This document shows positions 45,508 through 54,236 of a stretch of 64,000 nt of DNA, piece after piece. Under the pieces are notes generated by a model, which did no database searches, was not told the origin of the DNA, and was given only the letters and a program-made list of their open reading frames with translations. A program made the translations under genes and the position numbers. How positions within the stretch are numbered: position 1 is the first letter of the stretch; every line of letters begins with the position of its first letter. Origin of the DNA: RHLJ01 sp963974345 (GTDB taxonomy: Bacteria > Bacteroidota > Rhodothermia > Balneolales > Balneolaceae); assembly GCA_963974345.1 (NCBI GenBank), contig CAXBBW010000004.1, positions 1 through 64,000 on the forward strand, written 5' to 3'.

Positions 45508-46052
45508 TTATAGAATTTTTGGGAAAAAGCCCATCCATCCACAACACGGCACACATTGTTCACAGCGCAGACATAATAGGAGATGTTATAATAGGAGAGG
45601 AAAGTAGCGCTTGGTTTAATGTTACTATTCGTGGAGATGTGAACAAAATCACTATCGGTGACCGTAGCAATGTTCAAGATAATGTGTGTATTCACGTGAT
45701 GAATCAAACCGGGCCGACAACCATCGGCAACGAAGTCACAATTGGACATGGAGCAGTCATTCATGGTTGCACAATTAAAGACAGAGTGCTTATAGGAATT
45801 AATGCCACCATTCTGGATAAAGCAGTAATTGAATCGGATGTAATTGTAGCAGCAGGAACATTGGTTCCGCCAAACAAAACCCTAAAAGGCGGGTTTCTTT
45901 ATATGGGTTCACCCGCAAAAGCAGTTCGGAAGCTTTCGGAAGAAGAAATTATATCCATCAAAAAATATTCACAAAATTACGTGAAATATAGTAGAGCGTA
46001 TCAAGGAAAAGATACCTATGATGAGAATCCATTCTATCCTCAGGATAATTAA
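45504..46052 (+). CDS. Gamma-carbonic anhydrase-like hexapeptide-repeat protein
   Basis: A 182-residue left-handed beta-helix protein. Hexapeptide repeats run from about 12 to 140 (AHIVHSADIIGDVIIGEESSAWFNVTIRGDVNKITIG), and three His positions fit zinc binding: CIHVMN, GHGAVIHGC. The C-terminal helix packs on the helix as in the YrdA/CaiE group. These are gamma-carbonic-anhydrase homologues, and many show no measurable activity. The ATGA overlap with the DUF3667 gene indicates one operon. Confidence 0.9.
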   Translation: MIIEFLGKSPSIHNTAHIVHSADIIGDVIIGEESSAWFNVTIRGDVNKITIGDRSNVQDNVCIHVMNQTGPTTIGNEVTIGHGAVIHGCTIKDRVLIGINATILDKAVIESDVIVAAGTLVPPNKTLKGGFLYMGSPAKAVRKLSEEEIISIKKYSQNYVKYSRAYQGKDTYDENPFYPQDN

Positions 46053-46060
46053 GAATAGGA

Positions 46061-46105
46061 GAATATATAAATTAGGAATACTCTCTATTCCTAATTTATA
46101 TATTC
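46061..46105. repeat. Perfect 20-bp-stem hairpin abutting the hemW start
   Basis: GAATATATAAATTAGGAATA (46061-46080) and TATTCCTAATTTATATATTC (46086-46105) are perfect inverted arms with a 5-base loop CTCTC. The stem ends six bases before the ATG at 46112. It follows the carbonic anhydrase-like gene by 8 bp. No T-run follows, so it is not a classic terminator. Confidence 0.8.
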
Positions 46106-46111
46106 CTAATT

Positions 46112-47260
46112 ATGTCTGGACTATACCTCCATATCCCATTTTGTAAACAGGCCTGCTCGTACTGCGACTTCTATTTTGTAACGCGACAAGAACAAAAGCA
46201 GCTTTTTGTTGATGAACTCATAAAAGAAATACAGTCAAAAAAAGGAACTCGATTTACGGATGATAAAATCCAAACGATTTACTTTGGTGGAGGAACTCCT
46301 TCATTACTTTCTGCGAAACAAATCGAGAAGATCATAGAAGTAATTACTAAAGTTTTTAAGCTGGAATTGAAGGAAGTTACTCTTGAAATGAACCCAGATG
46401 ATGTTTCAGCTAGGTACCTTTCTGAACTGAAATCAGCAGGAATAACAAGAGCTAGCATGGGTGTTCAAAGCTTTGACGAAGAATTACTTCGATTTATGAA
46501 TCGGGCTCATACAAGGGAAGAAGCATTAAGTTGTTTAGAGATTTTAAGTAAATCAGATTTGAATTCTTTCACGGTAGATTTGATTTATGGAAATCCAAAT
46601 CAAAGCTTAGAGATACTCGAACAGGATATTGAAATACTTCTGAGTTTTGATCCGCCCCATATTTCTGCATACTCATTAACAATAGAACCCAAAACAAGAT
46701 TAGGAAAACAGCTCGAATTAGGCCGAATTATTGAGCCAGATGATGAAGTTGTTGCTTCTCATTTCGATCTGGTAGAAAGTAAATTAGAAAAAGCAGGAAT
46801 TAAACAATACGAAGTAAGCAATTTCTCAAAGCCGGGCTTTGAAGCGAAGCATAATTCAGCATATTGGAGTCATGAAAACTATCTTGGGTTAGGTCCAGGA
46901 GCACATTCTTTTTGGTGGGATAAAGAAAGAAAATCGGCGGAGCGCTGGAATAATGGTTCAGATCTTAATTCATATTTAGAAGAAAGTTGGAAAATTAGAA
47001 ATGAAGTAGATCAACTAAATTTAAAAGAATTAGCCGAAGAGCGGTTAATGTTAGGGCTAAGAACGGTCGTAGGTCTTAATATTGAGGAACTAAAAACGAG
47101 CTATAATTTCGAGTTTAATGAAAGGCAGAAAATTTACATTGATCAAAAAGAGAAAGAAGGAAAACTGGTTTTTGATACCCATGCCCTAAAACTAACAAAG
47201 GCAGGGTTGAAGATCTCAGATTCGATTTTACTTGATCTGATAACTCAAAGTTCTACTTAG
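46112..47260 (+). CDS. hemW: HemW-type radical SAM protein
   Basis: A 382-residue radical SAM enzyme. The cluster motif CKQACSYC (Cys11, 15, 18) has the CxxxCxxC spacing, preceded by LYLHIPF. Next come TIYFGGGTPSLL, EMNPDD, ASMGVQSFDEELLRFMNRAHT and DLIYGNPNQ, and the HemW C-terminal domain (EERLMLGLRTVVGLNI). HemW is a heme chaperone; such proteins were earlier called oxygen-independent coproporphyrinogen oxidases, but they lack the HemN-specific additional Cys. The 3' end overlaps the convergent LytTR gene by 8 bp. A hairpin abuts its start. Confidence 0.92.
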   Translation: MSGLYLHIPFCKQACSYCDFYFVTRQEQKQLFVDELIKEIQSKKGTRFTDDKIQTIYFGGGTPSLLSAKQIEKIIEVITKVFKLELKEVTLEMNPDDVSARYLSELKSAGITRASMGVQSFDEELLRFMNRAHTREEALSCLEILSKSDLNSFTVDLIYGNPNQSLEILEQDIEILLSFDPPHISAYSLTIEPKTRLGKQLELGRIIEPDDEVVASHFDLVESKLEKAGIKQYEVSNFSKPGFEAKHNSAYWSHENYLGLGPGAHSFWWDKERKSAERWNNGSDLNSYLEESWKIRNEVDQLNLKELAEERLMLGLRTVVGLNIEELKTSYNFEFNERQKIYIDQKEKEGKLVFDTHALKLTKAGLKISDSILLDLITQSST

Positions 47261-47963
47261 AAATACCAATACGTATTAAAGACTCCATAAATGTTTTCTT
47301 GTATGTTGGTCCAATGGGAATTGTTACCTCTTTTATATTAACGTGATTATTCTGAATCGAATCTATGTGATGTAATCCTATAATAAAGGAGTTATGTACC
47401 CTTGCGAACGATTGCCCTGGAAGGCTATACGATAGTTCTTTAAGTGTTTGAAGACTCATTACTTTTTTTGAACTAGTTACAATTTGAACATAATCTTTAA
47501 GACCTTTTATAAACTGTATTTCAGAAAGAGAAATTTTAACAATAGTTGAGCCATCCTTTACAAAGAGATATTTAACCGGGTCTACTATATCACGATCTAT
47601 ATTGATTTGTGGAACGGTTGAGTAAATCTTTTCTACGGCCATTAAGAAGCGAGGGAAGTCAAATGGTTTTAATAAATAATCCTTGGCGTTTAATTCAAAT
47701 CCTTCAACAGCATACTCAGCGTAAGCGGTAGTAAAAATCACATTAGGATTATTTTGGAGTGATTTAAGAAAAGTAATACCATTAATCTCAGGCATTTGAA
47801 TATCTAAAAAAAGTAGATCAATAGAGTTTTTTCGCAACGTTTCTAAGGCATTTAGTCCGCTTGAGAAACTTCTCAACAATTCCAGGTATGGAACTTTGCC
47901 AATATAATCCTCTAGAAGATTTCGGGCGTAAGGTTCGTCATCAATGATTACGCAATTAATCAT
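47253..47963 (-). CDS. LytTR-family response regulator
   Basis: A 236-residue regulator. The receiver has the acidic pocket IDDEPYAR and phospho-acceptor D54 in LFLDIQMPEI; the K in LLKPFD is conserved. The LytTR DNA-binding domain is about 135-236 (VKYLFVKDGSTIVKISLSEIQFIKGLKDYVQI...SFARVHNSFIIGLHHI). Its start overlaps the 3' end of the LytS-type kinase gene by 8 bp, so the two form a two-component pair. Targets are unknown; the nearest candidate is the divergent gene at 49.2 kb. Confidence 0.93.
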   Translation of the reverse strand: MINCVIIDDEPYARNLLEDYIGKVPYLELLRSFSSGLNALETLRKNSIDLLFLDIQMPEINGITFLKSLQNNPNVIFTTAYAEYAVEGFELNAKDYLLKPFDFPRFLMAVEKIYSTVPQINIDRDIVDPVKYLFVKDGSTIVKISLSEIQFIKGLKDYVQIVTSSKKVMSLQTLKELSYSLPGQSFARVHNSFIIGLHHIDSIQNNHVNIKEVTIPIGPTYKKTFMESLIRIGISK

Positions 47964-48978
47964 TTTTCAAGTTAATGGTTAGTTTAATATCAAAACGGTG
48001 TTCGAATTTTGTGATTAAAAGTTCATGATTTTCAGGATAATGTAGCTCAAGCCTTTTTTTTACATTCTTCAATCCAAACCCTGATTTTTCTGTATTGCTT
48101 CTCGTGTCTATTATTGAGTTACCTACAGAATATATAAGGTTTTCTCCATCTAGAAATAAATCAACCGATATCCAGCAATTTGGAGCACTATCATTAACAC
48201 CGTGTTTAAAAGCATTTTCTAGAAAGGTTAAAAGAATCAGCGGAGCTATTTGAGTGTTCTCATTGTTACCATTTGTGTTAAAAGTAATATCGAGTGGGTT
48301 ATTCAATCTTATGCATTCAAGTTCGATATAATCTTCCATGTATTGAATCTCTTTTTTTATAGAAACTAAATTTTTTTTGGCTTCATATATCATATATCTC
48401 ATAATATTTGATAACCGAATAATAGTTTTGGAAGCTTCTTCTTTTTTACTTTGAACTAAGTAATTAAGGTTATGAAGGGTATTAAATAAAAAATGTGGAT
48501 TTATTTGAGCTTTTAGATAATTGAGTTCAGCATTCAATTTCTCATTTTCGAGCTGCTTTTTTTCGTTCTCAATTCTAAACCAGTCTGATGTAAATTTTAT
48601 CATACCCGTAAATATGATGAAAGTCATAAATCCCCATAAAACGCTAATTACTCTTGGGAAATGAATGGTAGAATAATACTCCTGATCTTGACTAAGAGGC
48701 ATCATAAAATAAGAATCTGCAATAAATCGTAACGCCATTATAGCGATTAATGCTAGCGATAAATAGAAAACATATTTCCCATACTCTTTCTTCTGAATCA
48801 AAAAAGGTAGAATGAAAAAGTAATGCAGATAACTTATTAGCAAATTGAAAACTAAAGGTACGGCCAAAAAATTAATAGCAGTTTTTATCGGGATGTACTG
48901 CGAATAATCAAATAGGCGATAGAAAACGAACAAGCACCAGAATGATAAATGGAGAATTATTAATCTTTTCTTTGCCAA
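47956..48978 (-). CDS. LytS-type sensor histidine kinase
   Basis: A 340-residue kinase with four TM helices in the first 125 residues, a short coiled coil (IENEKKQLENEKLNAELNYLKAQ) and the His_kinase domain with acceptor H162 in QINPHFLFNTLHNLNYL. The ATP domain (HATPase_c) has the N-box ILLTFLENAFKHGV and a G-box SGFGLKNVKKRLE. It lacks a large periplasmic domain, so it probably senses within the membrane. It is paired with the LytTR regulator downstream. The 228 bases upstream of it hold no other gene. Confidence 0.92.
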   Translation of the reverse strand: MAKKRLIILHLSFWCLFVFYRLFDYSQYIPIKTAINFLAVPLVFNLLISYLHYFFILPFLIQKKEYGKYVFYLSLALIAIMALRFIADSYFMMPLSQDQEYYSTIHFPRVISVLWGFMTFIIFTGMIKFTSDWFRIENEKKQLENEKLNAELNYLKAQINPHFLFNTLHNLNYLVQSKKEEASKTIIRLSNIMRYMIYEAKKNLVSIKKEIQYMEDYIELECIRLNNPLDITFNTNGNNENTQIAPLILLTFLENAFKHGVNDSAPNCWISVDLFLDGENLIYSVGNSIIDTRSNTEKSGFGLKNVKKRLELHYPENHELLITKFEHRFDIKLTINLKND

Positions 48979-49206
48979 AGTATCAATGAATTTTTTCCAA
49001 ATGTAATCACTATATCTGGAATATGTGCTGAGTGTGATGCTTTAATCTGCCAATCAGCATATTTAATAGATAACAATAAAGTTTTAATCTATAGATTTAG
49101 ATAAAGTAGGGTTAGGCTATTTAGTAGAGTATTCAATAAAGTCTGTCGATAAAATTTTTATGGCTCAATAGAATCTCCAATTTTGGAGTTAAACAAATCG
49201 TAAAAA

Positions 49207-49962
49207 ATGAAGACGCACACTTTAATGCTGTGTTTGGCAGCTTGTTTATTTTCAAGTAAAACAGTTCAATCTCAAACAGTTGATACTATACGAATAGGAG
49301 ATCAATTTAAAAATTTTGAGCTATTTGAAGAAGGTTCCACCAAGTATATCATCTATTCTGAGTTCAAGGGAATTACCAGAATGGGTGGGTTAATGGAGTC
49401 TACAATGAAAAGAGTTATACATGAAGGGCAGAACTATTTAGCAGTTGAACATTACTTTTATGGTGCAGATAAAAAATCTAGTGGAAACTTTTACTCATTG
49501 GTCGAGCCTAAAACATTTCGCCCAATTATACATATTCGAAACAGTGAAAATAAAGGGAAAGAAGCCTACCGATTTACCGAAAAAGCTTTGATAGCATTAG
49601 ATACTGTTAAAAATAATTCTGAAGAGGGATACCATCTAGATTTAGAAGAACCCATATTCAATTTTGAATTGGATTTAGAAACTTTTTCAATGTTACCGTT
49701 AAGCGCAGGCTATAAAGCTGTTTTACAATTTCACCACCCTGGAAGTACGGTAAGTGCCCCTGCGTGGTACGAGATAAAAGTTGAGGACGCAGAAAAAATT
49801 ACAATTCCAGGAAATAAAGAATTAGATACTTGGGTGCTATTTATGGATTACAATGGAACACAGCCGACAAGGTTCTGGTATACAAAGGGAGACCAGAAGT
49901 TTATTAAGATGGAAGGTAATTATAACGGAGTTAAGATTTATAAAACACGTGTTTTTGATTAG
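49207..49962 (+). CDS. Secreted DUF3108-like protein
   Basis: A 251-residue protein with signal peptide (about 1-22, TVQSQ) and an all-beta body ending DTWVLFMDYNGTQPTRFWYTKGDQKFIKMEG. That ending resembles DUF3108-type outer-membrane-associated beta proteins, although the match is only by pattern. The gene is divergent from the LytS/LytTR operon and could be a target of it. It is a single gene with no recognised catalytic residues. Confidence 0.65.
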   Translation: MKTHTLMLCLAACLFSSKTVQSQTVDTIRIGDQFKNFELFEEGSTKYIIYSEFKGITRMGGLMESTMKRVIHEGQNYLAVEHYFYGADKKSSGNFYSLVEPKTFRPIIHIRNSENKGKEAYRFTEKALIALDTVKNNSEEGYHLDLEEPIFNFELDLETFSMLPLSAGYKAVLQFHHPGSTVSAPAWYEIKVEDAEKITIPGNKELDTWVLFMDYNGTQPTRFWYTKGDQKFIKMEGNYNGVKIYKTRVFD

Positions 49963-50029
49963 AAAATCAATGTTCTAATAAAATTAGACCACCCCTTTAC
50001 AAAAAACTAGCTATCCTTCAAGTGGCATA

Positions 50030-51001
50030 TTAATTTGAAAAACGCTCGGCCATTTTTGCATATGCGTTGGCCTTTTCCGTTTTCCCAGCATTAGCATAGG
50101 CATCAGAAACAAGTTTTGCTGCTACTGCTAATCTTTTTCGATCATTTAGAGTTGGGTTCTGTGAATTCTGAATGGAAGGAATACTTAATTCTTTGCCAGG
50201 TTTAAGTATATCAGGATCTTGAGCAACAGTAAAATTGCTTTCAAAAATAAGTGGCCAAAATGTAGTTCTAGAATAATTTTTTCGGGCAATTTCATAAAAC
50301 CATTCATTAGTTGTTACAATGTGTGAGCTAGTACCGATGGGGGCATTTTCAACTAATCGAGTTTCAGCAGCTATTTCATCAACAACGGCATTTTCAGTAG
50401 ACGTATTTTCTGTAATGGTTTCCTGATCTGTATTATCAAGACTATTCAATTCTTGATTAACTGGAGTAGAGCTTAAAAGAGGTTGGGTAGTCTGGTCTGT
50501 CTTCTCTACCTGAGGCGCAGAATTTTCTTGAGCAATCTCTGTAGAATTAGAGTTTCTAAAAACAAAAAACCATACACCAAATACTACTGCTATTACGATA
50601 AGTGCCGCTAAAATTGGAACTACAGTATTACTATCAGAAGATTCGTTTTCGGCTTTTTTTGTTATCGGTGCAGATGCATCATCTTCAACTAGGGTAGCTT
50701 CTAGATTTGCATAAGGTGCATTTACAGAGTTTTCAAGGGCCTTATAAGGCGCAAAAGAAAGTCGTTGATGAGCAGGAATAACAATTGCTTCTCCGGTTTG
50801 AGGGTTAACCCCGTTACGGGCTGCCACATTAACAATGCTGAAGCTTCCAAAATTAGTAAGAGAGGCTTTGCCAGTCTGTTTTGTAGAGTCAATAACTAAA
50901 TCCGTAAGGTTGGTTATGAAGTCATGACTTAAGGATTGTGTGGTTTCCGTTTTTTTTGAAAGTTCTTCTACCAATTTACTGAAGGATACTTTTTCGCTCA
51001 T
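50030..51001 (-). CDS. HU domain-TM-LysM fusion protein
   Basis: A 323-residue protein with an unusual layout. Residues 4-92 are an HU/IHF-type DNA-binding domain with the beta-arm signature AARNGVNPQTGEAIVIPA and LSFAPYKAL. A TM helix follows (about 126-148, VVPILAALIVIAVVFGVWFFVF), then an acidic Thr/Gln/Asn-rich linker (149-224), a LysM-like domain (about 225-277, WFYEIARKNY...DPDILKPGKELSIPS) and a C-terminal helix. With HU inside, the LysM end faces the periplasm and could bind peptidoglycan, so the protein could tie DNA to the wall. It overlaps the upstream HU gene by 4 bp. HU-SPOR fusions are known in Bacteroidota; this LysM form is not one I recognise. Confidence 0.82.
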   Translation of the reverse strand: MSEKVSFSKLVEELSKKTETTQSLSHDFITNLTDLVIDSTKQTGKASLTNFGSFSIVNVAARNGVNPQTGEAIVIPAHQRLSFAPYKALENSVNAPYANLEATLVEDDASAPITKKAENESSDSNTVVPILAALIVIAVVFGVWFFVFRNSNSTEIAQENSAPQVEKTDQTTQPLLSSTPVNQELNSLDNTDQETITENTSTENAVVDEIAAETRLVENAPIGTSSHIVTTNEWFYEIARKNYSRTTFWPLIFESNFTVAQDPDILKPGKELSIPSIQNSQNPTLNDRKRLAVAAKLVSDAYANAGKTEKANAYAKMAERFSN

Positions 51002-51282
51002 AATATACCTCCATTGAGTTCGTCCTTAATTGCTGAGCTTTGAGAAAATTGAACGACCTTCTTTTTTGGAAGCATCATCATCTTCTTATAATGTGGATTG
51101 TAAGACTTATAAGCTTCTCTGATTTTAGGATGAAAACTTCCCAACTTAGGAATTGAGAATCCTTCATCATTAGCAAGGTGAGCTGTTAGTATTGATACAA
51201 AAGTATCATAAAGATATTCAGTATCTTTTTGAGTGATATTAAGTTGGTTACTTAAAGATCTAATAGTTTCTGATTTATTCAT
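50998..51282 (-). CDS. HU-family DNA-binding protein, small partner
   Basis: A 94-residue HU/IHF-fold protein with KSETIRSLSNQLNITQKDTEYLYDTFVSILTAHL for the first helices and IPKLGSFHPKIRE for the first beta segment. The arm is divergent: instead of the usual RNPQTGE it has AYKSYNPHYKKMMMLPKKKVVQFS. This arm change suggests altered DNA binding or a role as a heterodimer partner for the HU-TM-LysM protein, with which it overlaps by 4 bp. It is the first gene of the operon. Confidence 0.85.
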   Translation of the reverse strand: MNKSETIRSLSNQLNITQKDTEYLYDTFVSILTAHLANDEGFSIPKLGSFHPKIREAYKSYNPHYKKMMMLPKKKVVQFSQSSAIKDELNGGIL

Positions 51283-51438
51283 ATACCGTTGAATTTATCA
51301 CCTTCAATTACTAATAATTAACTAAAATAGTCAAACTAGAGATATATTTATCCCCGAAAGCTTGAAAAAAGCTAAAATACTTTCATTTTCACATAATTTA
51401 AGTTTCCCAAAAGCATTGGTATATGTATAATTGACAGT

Positions 51439-52428
51439 ATGAATAAATCAATAGAACAACTTCTTACTTCTTCGGTAAACTATGCTGGACTTTATCCTCC
51501 TGCAGGGTTGAAGCTTAACGAAGCTCTAAGAAACTATGTTGATTTTTCTCATTCTAAGTACGCTTGGATGCTCGCTAATTTTTTAATGCCTCATAGCGAA
51601 CTACCAGCATTAGCAAGTTTCGCTGATAGAAAGCACAAACTAAAAGGGCCTTTATCGCTTTGTATCACTGGACCAGAAACGAAAACATTATTTGAGTTTA
51701 AGAATTCGATTAATAGTATTGAAGAAGAAATTAAAGTGGCACATAGAGGCTATCCAGGAGAGGTAAGAACAAATCTACTTGAATTGAAACTTCCATTAAG
51801 TAGTGTTGAAACACTAAATCCAGAAGAGTTAGTGAAAGCTATGGAAGTAGTAGTAAGTACTACTGCGGAATCTCGGCTACTTCCACACAGAGTATTTTTT
51901 GAAATTCCTGGAACTGAATTTGATGCCGAAATCACCAAAAAGATTATTAAAGTAATTGCAGTTCATAACAAGTCTATCTTAAAGAGAAAAATACAAAATT
52001 ATCTATTTTCTGGGATAAAAATTAACTGTAGCGCTAAGGGAGCAGGAAAAACTCCAAGTGCATCATATCTTGCAGATGTGATTTTATATGCAAGAGATGC
52101 GAACGTAGCCGTTAAGTTTTCCGGAAAAGAAAATACTCCATACCCTAGCTACAATTATTCATTAGGGTCTAAGGTGCATGGATTTATAAATGTTTTTGCG
52201 GCAAGTATACTTGCATACACTCAGGATCTTAACCTTGAAGAAACGGTAGAAGTTTTAGAAGAAATGAATCCCGAGAACTTCAGTTTTAAAGACGACTATT
52301 TCGCTTGGAGGGAACTTGCTGCACCAATAATGGAAGTGAAAATGCTTAGAATGCTGTCTATTACATCGTTTAACTTCACCAATTTTTCAGATCCTATTAC
52401 AGGCTTAAAAGAGCTTGGGTATCTTTAG
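51439..52428 (+). CDS. Uncharacterised conserved protein
   Basis: A 329-residue cytosolic protein without TM segments. I recall a widespread uncharacterised family with a GxKLRxGG...FPS...KFTAGLHHP pattern. This protein has a divergent form: GIKINCSAKGAGKTPSASYLADVILYARDANVAVKFSGKENTPYPSY, then GSKVHGFINVFAASILAY. No function is known to me. It is divergent from the HU operon with 156 bp between. It converges with the metalloprotease gene, with 10 bp between stops. Confidence 0.65.
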   Translation: MNKSIEQLLTSSVNYAGLYPPAGLKLNEALRNYVDFSHSKYAWMLANFLMPHSELPALASFADRKHKLKGPLSLCITGPETKTLFEFKNSINSIEEEIKVAHRGYPGEVRTNLLELKLPLSSVETLNPEELVKAMEVVVSTTAESRLLPHRVFFEIPGTEFDAEITKKIIKVIAVHNKSILKRKIQNYLFSGIKINCSAKGAGKTPSASYLADVILYARDANVAVKFSGKENTPYPSYNYSLGSKVHGFINVFAASILAYTQDLNLEETVEVLEEMNPENFSFKDDYFAWRELAAPIMEVKMLRMLSITSFNFTNFSDPITGLKELGYL

Positions 52429-52438
52429 GTCTACTACA

Positions 52439-54166
52439 TTATTTAATGAGAGTCATCTTTTTTGTTACCATTCCCTCATTACTTTTTAATTGATAAAAAT
52501 AAACTCCAGTAGCTAAATTTGAAGCATTAAAAAGAATTTCAGATTTTCCTGAAGGCAATACTCCTTCTTTTACAATCTTTACTTCTCTTCCAATAGAATC
52601 ATACAAAGTGAGTTTAATTTGCTGGCTAAAAGGCAGAGTAACAGCAATTGTGGTAGTAGGATTGAAGGGATTCGGATAGTTTTGATCCAGCTCAGGAGAG
52701 GTGATATTAACAGGAATGTAATCATAAACCTGAAACTGAACCGTTTGGGAAGATGCAATGGATGTATTAAAGAAAACCACCCCAAGTCGGTCTATCTCTT
52801 CCCATGATAAATTAGTTTCTTCAAAAGTCAATTCGTCAGGAGTTGGATCAGTGATAAGTACAGTCTCAACACTTAAGTCGTTATAATAAGCGATTAACCC
52901 AGTTTGGATGTTTGAAGAATTAGCTAGAATATCAATCTTTACGAAGTTGGGATTTTGTTCGGCTAAATTGAACTCAAAATACTTCCCAGAAAATCTAGAA
53001 AGGGTTTCTATATCAGAAAGATTTAGCTGAATTTGTGAAATAACATCTTGAATTCGGGGACTAGGATATACTGCACTTTCATCAAAGCCAAAAAACATAG
53101 TTGAGTTGTCTCTTCCTGAGGCGTAGTGCCACAATAAGTTTTCGATGGTTGCTTGTTCAAAACTCACCTCAAAATCTGTTAATGCGCTTTCAATGGCTCC
53201 AAGAAATGAAATGGAAGGAGATTGAGATTCAATTCTATTCCATACATTAGTCCAAAATGTATTTCCAAACCGTTCTTCAAAATATAATGCCCAGGTTATA
53301 TCTTCATAAGATCCAGGAATTATGGTGCTTGTTGGCGATCCAAATAAATTATTAGCAAAACCCTCTAAATAGTTGTAGTAATCGTTAACATCATCGTAGA
53401 TAACTTCTTCATAAAGAGTAGCGTCCATTTCCAGCCAACGATCTGGGTCGCCAGCCCATCCATTTTGTACAAACTGAATCACATGTTTTAATTCATGAGC
53501 GACGGTTACTTTAACAGCGCCTTTTTGATTTCCTTCAGGGTCGGTATTGGAAGGAAATCCTGAAAAATCATTTTCAATTCCAACATATCTAGCGTTGCCC
53601 GAAGTAAACCCATATGCCCCACCATCTTCAACGCGGATTTCATATGGCGCAATTTTCTCAGTAAAAATATCAGTGAATCCTAAATTCAGATAATGAGAAT
53701 AACTTGAATCAGCGGCTTCAGCAATCCATTCAACATAGTCGGGGATAAAGTTATTATTTTCATCAGCCAGAGGAACGGCATCACTACCTGTTGTCTCATA
53801 ATTCACAACAAATTTACCAGAAGCACTAATAAAAGATTCAGAAGCTATACCTGATGAAGCTAAAAAAGCCTGATTAAAAGCAGCTTTTGTTTCTTCAGAA
53901 AGTTGATGTTCGTAGTTCCCCATCATAAAGAAAAGAGGTGTACCACATTTTGAAACGTTCTCATTCGAATGGGTATGGTTTTTCAGCAAATCAATCTGTT
54001 TTAGAATGGCTTCATCAGCGGTTAACCGACCCCTTTCAAATTCGGCGTGTATTTTAATAAGGGGATTTACTTCCTGACCATAAACAGGCGGATGAGGTAA
54101 AATCAAAGTGAGTATAAATAATACTACAGTTGATTCTACTAAATACTTTTGAAACGTCTTTTTCAA
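52439..54166 (-). CDS. Secreted MXAN_6640-type putative metalloprotease with T9SS domain
   Basis: A 575-residue secreted protein. The signal peptide is about 1-30 (HPPVYGQ). The zinc motif HELKH (H224, E225, H228) is in VTVAHELKHVIQF, with a downstream Glu in WLEMDATLYEEV as likely third ligand. The N-terminal segment (PDYVEWIAEAADSSYSHY, YEIRVEDGGAYGFTSGN) matches the MXAN_6640 putative metalloprotease family. A T9SS type A domain closes it (DQNYPNPFNPTT...MTLIK). It starts with TTG; the next in-frame ATG is at residue 81 and would lose the signal peptide. It is probably a surface or secreted protease. Confidence 0.87.
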   Translation of the reverse strand: MKKTFQKYLVESTVVLFILTLILPHPPVYGQEVNPLIKIHAEFERGRLTADEAILKQIDLLKNHTHSNENVSKCGTPLFFMMGNYEHQLSEETKAAFNQAFLASSGIASESFISASGKFVVNYETTGSDAVPLADENNNFIPDYVEWIAEAADSSYSHYLNLGFTDIFTEKIAPYEIRVEDGGAYGFTSGNARYVGIENDFSGFPSNTDPEGNQKGAVKVTVAHELKHVIQFVQNGWAGDPDRWLEMDATLYEEVIYDDVNDYYNYLEGFANNLFGSPTSTIIPGSYEDITWALYFEERFGNTFWTNVWNRIESQSPSISFLGAIESALTDFEVSFEQATIENLLWHYASGRDNSTMFFGFDESAVYPSPRIQDVISQIQLNLSDIETLSRFSGKYFEFNLAEQNPNFVKIDILANSSNIQTGLIAYYNDLSVETVLITDPTPDELTFEETNLSWEEIDRLGVVFFNTSIASSQTVQFQVYDYIPVNITSPELDQNYPNPFNPTTTIAVTLPFSQQIKLTLYDSIGREVKIVKEGVLPSGKSEILFNASNLATGVYFYQLKSNEGMVTKKMTLIK

Positions 54167-54236
54167 TGAAATTTGCTTAACTTTAGTCCCGCCAATAACG
54201 GCGATAAATGAACCATCGTGTAAATTAATTTATAAG

